The translations under genes were made by a program, and so were the position numbers. The notes beneath the pieces were generated by a model. That model was not told the origin of the DNA. It saw only the letters and a program-made list of their open reading frames with translations, and made no database searches. From Acidobacteria bacterium 28-1 (lineage in GTDB: Bacteria > Acidobacteriota > Blastocatellia > Pyrinomonadales > Pyrinomonadaceae), in contig MWYZ01000084.1 of the NCBI GenBank assembly GCA_002050365.1, forward strand, positions 26,846-90,845: a stretch of DNA of 64,000 nt, in the 5' to 3' direction. Below, piece by piece: positions 42,804 to 50,049 of this stretch; position 1 is the first letter of the stretch, and each line of letters starts with the position of its first letter.

Positions 42804-43033
42804 CCGCGCATTCTGTCCTCTCGAAGTATTTCCGTGCTGTCGGGCATTACGCCGTATTTCTCTTTCATCTTCTTGTGGAATTTCAAAATTCCATCAACTA
42901 CTTCACGTCGGTTGGCAAGTTCGAGTTCTTCCCATTCATCGAGAAATTTACCGACATCTTCAAAGCCTCTGCTTTGAGCAATGTTTTTAAGTTTCTGATA
43001 AGTTTCTTCGGAAATCGTTAATGTAACGCTCAT
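42800..43033 (-). CDS. vapB: VapB-type antitoxin
   Basis: A 77-residue protein whose front MSVTLTISEETYQKLKNIAQ looks like a ribbon-helix-helix DNA-binding fold. The charged helical tail (LANRREVVDGILKFHKKMKE) would bind the toxin. ATGA overlaps on both sides: its start lies in the end of ubiE (43030-43033) and its stop in the start of vapC (42800-42803). Antitoxin family assigned by position and fold. Confidence 0.78.
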   Translation of the reverse strand: MSVTLTISEETYQKLKNIAQSRGFEDVGKFLDEWEELELANRREVVDGILKFHKKMKEKYGVMPDSTEILREDRMRG

Positions 43034-43764
43034 AATTTAACTCCTGAGTGAATTGCCGCAATTCCGCCCGTCAGATTTTTATATTCTACTTCGGAAAAGC
43101 CGTTTTCGCGCATCATTCGCGCCAGATTTTTCTGGTCGGGAAATTTGGAAACCGAATCGGGCAAGTATTCATAAGCTCCGCGCGAACCGCTGACCGCGCC
43201 GCCGATGCGCGGCAAAATGTTGGAGAAATAAAATTGAAATGCTTGTCGAAAGCCCGGAATAATCGGCGTAGAAAATTCCAATATGACGAGTTTGCCGCCT
43301 TTTTTTAGAATACGGTGAAGTTCTATTAAACCGTTTTGCCAATTGGAAAAATTTCGCAAGCCGAAGGCAATCGTGACTGCATCGAAACTCGCGTCGGCAA
43401 AAGATAAATTCATTCCATCGGCTTCGATGTATGGGATTTCTAAATTGTTCTTCTCATTTTTGTCGTAAGCAATTTCTAGCATCTGACGGCAAAAGTCCGT
43501 GCCGAAAACTTTAGCCTTTCCCGCTTTTTGCAGTTCTAAAGATAAATCACCGGTGCCGCAAGCAACATCTAAAACTTGAGCGGCGGGATTTTCTAAAACG
43601 TCTTTTAATTTTTGGGCAACGAGTCTGCGCCAGCGTTTATCAATATTGACGGATAAGAAATGATTGAGAAAATCATATTTAGTCGCAATGCCCGAAAACA
43701 TTTCGCGCACGGCGCGGGCGTGCTTTAGTTCGTCGGCAGCGGTTCGTTCGTTCGGCATATTCAT
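43030..43764 (-). CDS. ubiE: Demethylmenaquinone/ubiquinone methyltransferase
   Basis: Quinone C-methyltransferase (UbiE/MenG), last or near-last step of quinone synthesis. It is 244 residues: MFSGIATKYDFLNHFLSVNI, DKRWRR, the SAM motif VLDVACGTGDLSLELQKAGK, VTIAFGLRNFSNWQNGLIEL, HRILKKGGKLVILEFSTPII and the C-terminal NLTGGIAAIHSGVKL. Whether the quinone is mena- or ubiquinone cannot be told from this gene. It begins right at the end of the M16 gene (43765) and overlaps vapB by 4 bp. Confidence 0.94.
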   Translation of the reverse strand: MNMPNERTAADELKHARAVREMFSGIATKYDFLNHFLSVNIDKRWRRLVAQKLKDVLENPAAQVLDVACGTGDLSLELQKAGKAKVFGTDFCRQMLEIAYDKNEKNNLEIPYIEADGMNLSFADASFDAVTIAFGLRNFSNWQNGLIELHRILKKGGKLVILEFSTPIIPGFRQAFQFYFSNILPRIGGAVSGSRGAYEYLPDSVSKFPDQKNLARMMRENGFSEVEYKNLTGGIAAIHSGVKL

Positions 43765-45051
43765 CTATTTTGACTTTGATACGACCAATACAGCAACCAC
43801 AGATTCTTTTTTCCATCGTTCAACGACCTTTTGAACATTTGCGATGGTAACATTGCTCGGTTTTTGCAACTCGTCTTTAACTGAAACGAGCTTAAAGGTG
43901 TCTAAATCAATCCACAAATCAGCAGCATTTATTTTACTTCGCTCGGCGACAATTTCGGATTTAGCTCGTTCAAATTCCTCTGGTTTTATCTCGGCTTTTA
44001 GCAAATTTCCAACCGTTTCAAAGAAATTTTGCGGAAGAGCCGCATTCTCACCTTCTTTTTTAAGCGTTCCGACATTCCAATTGGAAACCTTCAGAACAAC
44101 AAAACTCGGCAAAAGGTGCGACGTTTGATAGACCGCCGCTTTACTTCCTTCCTTCTCTTGCAGGCGATTGTGCAAAACTCTCGTTAAAACTTCCGAAGCT
44201 GGAAAATCTTTATCATTTCTGGCAAGCCCGCGAAATGCGAATCTGAGTTCGCTGACGTTTTCAATTTCTGTCGGTATCAGAAATGAATTCGTCGCAGTCG
44301 CGTCCGGTTGAGCGAATGTCGAGGGAATTTTTTTATCCGATTTCTCCCAACCGCCGAAAAGTTGGCGGACGGCTTTGAAAATAAAATCGCTTTTGACGTT
44401 TCCGCTGACGGCGAGCGTCGCGTTGTCGGCGGTCAAAAATCTTTGTTTGGCGAGAAGCAAATCGGCGAAGTCAATTTTTGCGAGCGATTCGCTTGTGCCA
44501 TCCGCGCTTCTGCCGTACGGAAAACTTCCGAATAGACGTCTTGCGACGGCTTGGTCGGCGACGTGCGGCGGGTTTTTTTCGAGTTCTTTAACCTTCTCGA
44601 TTCTTGCGGAGCGAACTTTCGCGGTGGTTTCTTTATCAATTAGTGGTTTAGTAACGGCGTTGGCAAGCGTCTCCAAAATTACTAAAACTTGGTCGGTGTT
44701 TCCCGTCGCGTTGATTTGGATGTAATCGTAATTGCTCTCGACATCAAGACTTCCGCCCAACTCTTCGCGGAAAAATTCCTTCGCCGCTTCGTTTGTAAAC
44801 AAAATGTCGGCGAGCAGAGCCATCGTGCCTTCCTTGTTTTGCAAATCAAACGCCGCGCCGCTATGGATGCGGAGCTTGACCCTAACTTTTGCCGCCGCCG
44901 GCTCAGTCCAGATGAGAAGTTTCAAATTATTCAGGAGTTTCTCTTGTCGAGGACCCGAAACTTTAGCGGTTTGAGCAAACGAAAAAGAAACGGCGGCGAG
45001 CAAAATCAAAGCCGAAAGCGTAAAATTTGTTAAATAATTTCTGGCATTCAT
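43765..45051 (-). CDS. M16-family protein without the zinc motif
   Basis: A 428-residue exported protein (signal FTLSALILLAAVSFSFAQ). The order of segments is that of an M16 (pitrilysin-like) half: LRIHSGAAFDLQNKEGTMAL then LADILFTNEAAKEFF, FREELGGSLDVESNYDYIQI, GRSADGTSESLAKIDFADLL and LAVSGNVKSDFIFKAVRQLF. Where HxxEH should be, the sequence reads GTMALLADIL, so the His and Glu ligands are lost and it cannot be a peptidase alone. In other bacteria such inactive halves pair with an active M16 protein; no active partner is next to it here. Start 45072 is possible, but the signal peptide begins best at ATG 45051. Confidence 0.8.
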   Translation of the reverse strand: MNARNYLTNFTLSALILLAAVSFSFAQTAKVSGPRQEKLLNNLKLLIWTEPAAAKVRVKLRIHSGAAFDLQNKEGTMALLADILFTNEAAKEFFREELGGSLDVESNYDYIQINATGNTDQVLVILETLANAVTKPLIDKETTAKVRSARIEKVKELEKNPPHVADQAVARRLFGSFPYGRSADGTSESLAKIDFADLLLAKQRFLTADNATLAVSGNVKSDFIFKAVRQLFGGWEKSDKKIPSTFAQPDATATNSFLIPTEIENVSELRFAFRGLARNDKDFPASEVLTRVLHNRLQEKEGSKAAVYQTSHLLPSFVVLKVSNWNVGTLKKEGENAALPQNFFETVGNLLKAEIKPEEFERAKSEIVAERSKINAADLWIDLDTFKLVSVKDELQKPSNVTIANVQKVVERWKKESVVAVLVVSKSK

Positions 45052-45257
45052 CGTAAATTTATTGTAAAACATTAAATATTGAATGTTAGTTGCTTGTTTT
45101 GATAAATTTAGTTGTCAGGCGCTTTGCGTGGCACGGATTTTCAGTGTAGAAGTGCAATGAAAATTTTAGATGCCCGCAGGCATCGCGTCAAACGCTTAAA
45201 GCATCTATGAATGTTGTATCCCGTAAATTATGTTGAGTAATAAAGTTTCCCAAAAAC

Positions 45258-45286
45258 TTAACATCTGCAAAAAGCGAGATTATAAT
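45258..45286 (+). promoter_or_regulatory. Predicted strong sigma-70 promoter for the tonB-like gene
   Basis: TTAACA (45258-45263), 17-bp spacer, TATAAT (45281-45286, perfect). It is 60 bp before the start codon of the zinc-ribbon TonB gene. The rest of the spacer 45052-45257 holds only a small AGATGC...GCATCT hairpin (about 45168-45206). Confidence 0.65.
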
Positions 45287-45345
45287 TAGACAAGAGAATT
45301 TGGATTTTTCCAAAGAAAACTAAGAAGATTTGAGAGGCTAGAAAG

Positions 45346-46701
45346 ATGGGAAAAATAGTTAAGTATTGTGCCGCGTGTGATGAAAGTTTTGCCGAGAGAT
45401 TTGGATTTTGTCCGAATTGCGGGCAAGCAATGACCGCTTTTGAGATGAATCCGCTAAATAACGAACCCAAACTTGCAGACGAAGTTGAACGGAGCGTCGA
45501 AAATGAAGAAACGGTTGGAGCTGATGAAATTTTGGCAGTTCCGGCACCCGCGCCCGTTTTGCCTGAAACATCGCCGTCAATTGAAACGTCAAATGTTGCC
45601 GAGACACAGGATTTTTCAACCGCCGGTCAAACGCGGACATTTTTTGACGACACTAAAACCGAAGCCTTTGCGACTGATAATTTCGCGCCCGAAACTAAAA
45701 CCTTCGCGGCAGCGGCTGGCGCAAACGGTAGCGAATATCAACCGACAAATGACGCTCAACCGTTTAATGATACAGTTGATGACAGCGGTTATCACATTAC
45801 CGTCATAGAAGAAAAAAATGTCAAACAGCGTAACGTGCTTTTACTCGGAACACTGGCTTTGATGGTAACTTTGGCTTTGGGCGGAACGGTTTATTCGCTT
45901 TTCAACAGGGATTTAATGATTGGAGCGATTGGCGAAAACGACGGAATTTATGTTCCGATAGTTGACGAAGAACCGATGGAAGTCGAAGAGGAAAAGCCGA
46001 AAAAAGACGATGACGACGCTGGCGGCGGCGGCGGCGGCGGACGTGATAAACCAACGCCGACTTCAAAAGGGCAATTGGCAACTCAAACTAAAGACCCAAT
46101 AATGGCTCCGAGTGTAACAAATGTAAAAAAAGATTTTGAACTTCAAATGCAAGCGTCAACTCAAGGCACTAAGAATATCAAACAAACTAATGAGCCTTAC
46201 GGTGACCCGAATTCAAAATACACGCTTTCGTCTGACGGAATGGGAACCGGCGGCGGACAAGGTTCGGGCATTGGAACCGGACAGGGAAGCGGACGCGGAA
46301 CCGGACAAGGTTCGGGCATCGGTTCGGGAAGCGGAAGCGGAAACGGGGATGGTAACGGAAGCGGAACAGGTTCTGGAGATCGAGGTGTGAGAACGCCGCC
46401 GCCGCCGCCCGCAATACCGAAACCTGCCGGCGTATCGCAGGATGTGAAAATCATCTCAAAGCCCGGAGCTAAATATACCGATGCAGCACGGCAGAATCAA
46501 TTTTCCGGAACTGTTCGGCTGCGCGTAACATTTACGGCGTCGGGACAAATCGGAAGTGTTTCGGCAGTTGGTTCGTTGCCTTACGGTTTAACCGAACAAG
46601 CGATTGCGGCGGCTAAATCAATCAGGTTCGAGCCGGCGAAAAAGGACGGCGTTGCGATTACAAAGATTAAGCAAATTGATTATTCATTTACGCTTTACTA
46701 A
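45346..46701 (+). CDS. Energy transducer TonB-like protein with N-terminal zinc ribbon
   Basis: A 451-residue protein. Order: a zinc ribbon (C8-x2-C11 ... C22-x2-C25), an acidic/Ala/Thr-rich linker, one membrane helix (about 162-185), an acidic stretch, a glycine run, and a Gly/Ser/Thr repeat region (about 298-346, units like GSGIGTGQGSG). A proline run and a TonB C-terminal domain follow (about 361-451: GTVRLRVTFTASGQIGSVSA, GLTEQAIAAAKSIRFEPA). The C-terminus would be periplasmic and the ribbon cytoplasmic. TonB usually moves energy from ExbBD to outer-membrane receptors; exbBD are not near. The zinc ribbon on a TonB protein is unusual and may sense or bind a partner. Confidence 0.8.
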   Translation: MGKIVKYCAACDESFAERFGFCPNCGQAMTAFEMNPLNNEPKLADEVERSVENEETVGADEILAVPAPAPVLPETSPSIETSNVAETQDFSTAGQTRTFFDDTKTEAFATDNFAPETKTFAAAAGANGSEYQPTNDAQPFNDTVDDSGYHITVIEEKNVKQRNVLLLGTLALMVTLALGGTVYSLFNRDLMIGAIGENDGIYVPIVDEEPMEVEEEKPKKDDDDAGGGGGGGRDKPTPTSKGQLATQTKDPIMAPSVTNVKKDFELQMQASTQGTKNIKQTNEPYGDPNSKYTLSSDGMGTGGGQGSGIGTGQGSGRGTGQGSGIGSGSGSGNGDGNGSGTGSGDRGVRTPPPPPAIPKPAGVSQDVKIISKPGAKYTDAARQNQFSGTVRLRVTFTASGQIGSVSAVGSLPYGLTEQAIAAAKSIRFEPAKKDGVAITKIKQIDYSFTLY

Positions 46702-46723
46702 ATTTTAATTTAATGTTTTGAGG

Positions 46724-46759
46724 TCGTGAGTCAGAGAAATTTGGCTCACGATTTTTTTT
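46724..46759 (+). terminator. Terminator after the tonB-like gene
   Basis: TCGTGAG (46724-46730) pairs with CTCACGA (46745-46751), followed by T8. Confidence 0.8.
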
Positions 46760-46857
46760 GGCGGAAGCCCGCGCGTGAGCAAGGGCGCAATTTGTTTCAA
46801 GTATAGAATTTAGTTCGTAGTTGAGTTTACGCCCTTGCTCACGCGCGGGCTTCTGCC
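46760..46857. repeat. Long inverted-repeat hairpin element
   Basis: A 28-bp arm (46760-46787, core AGCCCGCGCGTGAGCAAGGG) and its reverse complement (46830-46857), one mismatch, with a 42-base A/T-rich loop. Same layout as the element between trpC and trpF. It separates the convergent tonB-like and mscS-like genes. Confidence 0.85.
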
Positions 46858-46859
46858 TT

Positions 46860-48335
46860 TTAATCTTTTAATCCAAAAAATTTCTTAATCGAATCGAACA
46901 CGCTTGTTTTATCAGCAATCTCACGCTCTTTTGAATGCTCTTCCAATTTGTCTAAAATTACGCGGCGTTCTTCGATTATTTTACTCAAACTGTCAACAAG
47001 TTCCGGGTTTTCTTCGAGTATCGGTTTTAGACAAAGATTATTTATTTCCAAAACTTCGGTTTCATCTACGGCTAAAACTGTGGCGGTGCGCGGCTCTCCA
47101 GTAAGCAGTCCCATTTCGCCGAAAAAATCGCCTTCGCGCAGAGTGCGCAGAGTTTTCGCCGCGCCGTTTTCTTTTATCTGCACATTCACCGTTCCGCGAT
47201 GAATGACGAACATCGAACTGCCTTTTTGACCTTGCCGCACGATTGATTCGTCCGGCGCGAAAACTCTGACGAGCGAAGCCTCAGCTAGTTTTTGAGTTTC
47301 TTCGTCCGACAGCGGCGCGAAAATCGGAACGCTGCTCAAGCGTTCAAATACTTCGTTACCCGCCTCAAAAAAAACGTTGTCCTGTGTTTTAGTTTCGATG
47401 TGAATAGTCCGCGTCGGATAAGCAAATTCGATGTTTTCGCGCTGACACGCATACCATATTCTCTGCCGAATAAGCGCATCCGTGTCGTTAAATTTTGAAT
47501 AATCATCAAGCCAGTATTTAATTTCAAAATCAATCCCGTTATCGCCCAAATTTTTGACGCGAACAATCGGGCGCAGTTTCGTCGAAACATTTTCAACTTG
47601 ACGAACGACTTCACGGATAACTTGAATAGTGTGGGCTGGCGAGTTGTCATAAAGCGTGTTAAAGAAAACAAGACGCGCATTTAAGTTGTCGCGCGGCGCA
47701 ACTTCAATCGCCTCTTTCCCCAGAACGCTGTTGCTGATAACGATGAGTTTATTCTGAAACGTGCGAATTTTAACTCCGCGCCAGGAGATGTTTTCAACCA
47801 CGCCGGAACCCTTGTTTTCTATTGTAACGACATCGCCGATTTGAAACGGCTGGTCGGCTTGAATCGCCAAACCGGAAAAAAGATTTCCCAAAGTGTCCTG
47901 CAGAGCCAAACCGATTATCACGCCTAAAATCGTCGAAGTCGTGAACAAAGCGGCGAGGTCAATATTCGGATATTGCGAATTGAAAATGATGAAAAAAGCG
48001 ACGATGTAGAGAATTATTGAAAAGACGTTTCGCAAAAGTGAAGAGATTTCATAATCGTTCGAGCGTAGGGCGGTCGAGAAAATTAAATAGTTGACAAAGC
48101 GGATTATCGAAACAATCAAACTCATCCATAAAATTATTTTTACGATGCGGAGCAGTTGGTCGAAAAGAACGGCGGCGGTTACGCCCATTCGCCCATCATT
48201 CGCGCCGAAGAAGTTTGAAACGTAATCTTTCAACGGCGCTTCAATGAACGACGGAACGAGAATGAGAAGAAGCGTAGCGATGCCCGCAAATATCAAAAAG
48301 AAGACGAATTTTTTCTTGAAGTTGGAGTTTCGCAT
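46860..48335 (-). CDS. MscS-type channel with C-terminal cyclic-nucleotide-binding domain
   Basis: A 491-residue protein with hydrophobic segments about 10-30, 55-85, 95-125 and 128-150. An MscS beta domain follows (about 150-290: LALQDTLGNLFSGLAIQADQ, PFQIGDVVTIENKGSGVVEN, WRGVKIRTFQNKLIVISNS). The cNMP-binding domain (about 345-465) includes VRQGQKGSSMFVIHRGTVNV and the phosphate-binding cassette FFGEMGLLTGEPRTATVLA with its Arg. Such MscS-cNMP fusions (bCNG type) are usually poorly mechanosensitive and gated by cAMP or cGMP. It starts 29 bp after the Nramp-like gene stop, so they may be an operon. Confidence 0.9.
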   Translation of the reverse strand: MRNSNFKKKFVFFLIFAGIATLLLILVPSFIEAPLKDYVSNFFGANDGRMGVTAAVLFDQLLRIVKIILWMSLIVSIIRFVNYLIFSTALRSNDYEISSLLRNVFSIILYIVAFFIIFNSQYPNIDLAALFTTSTILGVIIGLALQDTLGNLFSGLAIQADQPFQIGDVVTIENKGSGVVENISWRGVKIRTFQNKLIVISNSVLGKEAIEVAPRDNLNARLVFFNTLYDNSPAHTIQVIREVVRQVENVSTKLRPIVRVKNLGDNGIDFEIKYWLDDYSKFNDTDALIRQRIWYACQRENIEFAYPTRTIHIETKTQDNVFFEAGNEVFERLSSVPIFAPLSDEETQKLAEASLVRVFAPDESIVRQGQKGSSMFVIHRGTVNVQIKENGAAKTLRTLREGDFFGEMGLLTGEPRTATVLAVDETEVLEINNLCLKPILEENPELVDSLSKIIEERRVILDKLEEHSKEREIADKTSVFDSIKKFFGLKD

Positions 48336-48364
48336 AAAAGAATTTTCAGATTATTGACGATGAA

Positions 48365-49672
48365 CTAAAAAAAATCAATAACCGTCGTGCCAATTAACAA
48401 AAGCGATAGACTCGACACGACAACCGTAATCAGCCACGCCAGACAATTAAACAAAAAACTGTTGCGGTATTCGCCCATAATTTCGTTGTTGTTGGCGAGC
48501 GAAACAATTGCTATCAGGATAATCGGAAGCAGAAGTCCGTTGATGGATTGCGTGAAGAGAAGCAATTTGATTTGCGGTATGCCGGGAATCAGAGCGAAGA
48601 GTGCGCCGACGACAATCAGTGTTGAAAAAATGCCGAGAAATATCGGGGCTTCGCGGAAGGAATGCGAAAGACCTTTTTCAAAACCTAACGCTTCGCTCAA
48701 GGAATAAGCCGTAGCGAGCGGCAGAACGCCCATCGCCAACATCGCCGCACCGAACAAGCCGATGCCGAAAAGATATTTCGCATAAACTCCGGCGACAGGC
48801 GTAAGTGCTTCGGCGGCGGTGGCGGCGGAATCGAGTTCCATGATGCCTTGTTGGTGAAGCGTCGCGGCAGTGCAAATCATAATAAACGCGGCAATCAGAC
48901 AAGCGAAAAGTGTTCCGACGACGACATCCGCCCTGGCGAGCGTATAATCTTCTTTGTCCATCCCTTTTTCAACGACCGAAGATTGTACGAAGACTTGCAT
49001 AAACGGCGTAATAGTCGTTCCAATCAATGCCGTTATTGTAAAGAGATATGCCGGATCCAAACTAAAACTCGGCTCAAACGCTTCCCCGGCAACCTGCGAC
49101 CAATCAGGTTTTGCCATAAAAGCCGAGATGACATAACCGAAAAACACCAGCGACATCGCCAAAAAAACTCGTTCGACGCGCTTTTGCGAGCCTTTGACGA
49201 CCAGCCACCAAATAGCTATTGCGGTTATCGGAATTGTAAAATAGCGTGAAATGCCGAAAAGTTCCGAAGCCTGTGCGATGCCGACAAATTCGGAAATGAT
49301 AACGCCCGTGTTAGCGATTAAAAGAGCAAGCATCACAAATGCCGTCCAACGTACGCCGAATTGTTCACGAATCAAATCTGCAAGTCCTTGTCCGGTCACT
49401 ACGCCCATTCGGACGCACATTTCTTGGACGACAATCAAGCTCACCATCATCGGGATAAAAGCCCATAAAAGCGTGTAGCCGTAACCCGCGCCGACGCTCG
49501 AATAAGTGGCGATGCCGCTCGCGTCGTTGCCAGCGTTGGCAGCAATAATTCCGGGTCCGAGAATGGCGAGATAAGCATAGAATCTATATGAAGAGAGAGA
49601 ACGACGGAAACGCTCGGGAAAGCGTTTGAGGTTCTGCACAAATTTTCGGTCGGAAAACCTTGAGAAAATCAT
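48365..49672 (-). CDS. Nramp-related divalent metal transporter
   Basis: A 435-residue protein with about eleven helices. The Nramp helix 1 region is AILGPGIIAANAGNDASGIA; the usual DPGN metal motif reads NAGN. Helix 6, normally with MPHNLYLHS, reads GTTITPFMQVFVQSSVVEKG. So two metal-coordinating positions differ from Mn/Fe Nramps, as in NRAMP-related Mg or other transporters. Other segments fit: MMVSLIVVQEMCVRMGVVTG, QGLADLIREQFGVRW. Substrate may be Mg or another ion; inference only. Probably cotranscribed with the MscS-type channel. Confidence 0.82.
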   Translation of the reverse strand: MIFSRFSDRKFVQNLKRFPERFRRSLSSYRFYAYLAILGPGIIAANAGNDASGIATYSSVGAGYGYTLLWAFIPMMVSLIVVQEMCVRMGVVTGQGLADLIREQFGVRWTAFVMLALLIANTGVIISEFVGIAQASELFGISRYFTIPITAIAIWWLVVKGSQKRVERVFLAMSLVFFGYVISAFMAKPDWSQVAGEAFEPSFSLDPAYLFTITALIGTTITPFMQVFVQSSVVEKGMDKEDYTLARADVVVGTLFACLIAAFIMICTAATLHQQGIMELDSAATAAEALTPVAGVYAKYLFGIGLFGAAMLAMGVLPLATAYSLSEALGFEKGLSHSFREAPIFLGIFSTLIVVGALFALIPGIPQIKLLLFTQSINGLLLPIILIAIVSLANNNEIMGEYRNSFLFNCLAWLITVVVSSLSLLLIGTTVIDFF

Positions 49673-49830
49673 TGATTCTACTGTCGCCTTCTTTCATTTG
49701 AATCAGTCCTTTGTCCTTAGCTCTTTGCATTGTAGGCTAAAGATTGAGTGGAAAATTGAATATACATTGTTTGCCGGAAAGTCAAAAGCCACGATTAAGT
49801 TTTCTTATATAATTTTTCAGCTTCTTGGTT

Positions 49831-49968
49831 TTAGCAGGTAATTCCCAACCAAAGTTGCTGTTCGACCAGATCGCTTCGCACATAGCCAGGATATTCGTCG
49901 TGGATTTTCTTTAGTTCTTCTCTGAATCTTTTTTCCATTTCTTGCCATCGAGTCGTTTTGTCTTTCAT
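49831..49968 (-). CDS. Small conserved-looking ORF, unknown
   Basis: A 45-residue frame with a protein-like composition: MKDKTTRWQEMEKRFREELK, then KIHDEYPGYVRSDLVEQQLW and LGITC. Amphipathic helix followed by a short hydrophobic end. It lies between the Nramp-like gene and acnA. No clear ribosome site, and I know no family for it. Confidence 0.4.
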   Translation of the reverse strand: MKDKTTRWQEMEKRFREELKKIHDEYPGYVRSDLVEQQLWLGITC

Positions 49969-50000
49969 AGCAACTTGAATTTTAACGTAAAGCGTTTAAC

Positions 50001-50029
50001 TTGACGATGACATTCGGTCTTTTTACACT
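50001..50029 (+). promoter_or_regulatory. Possible sigma-70 promoter for acnA
   Basis: TTGACG (50001-50006), 17-bp spacer, TACACT (50024-50029); the start codon is 21 bp after the -10 box, so the leader would be very short. Confidence 0.45.
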
Positions 50030-50049
50030 TTAGATTTACAATTAAAGAT

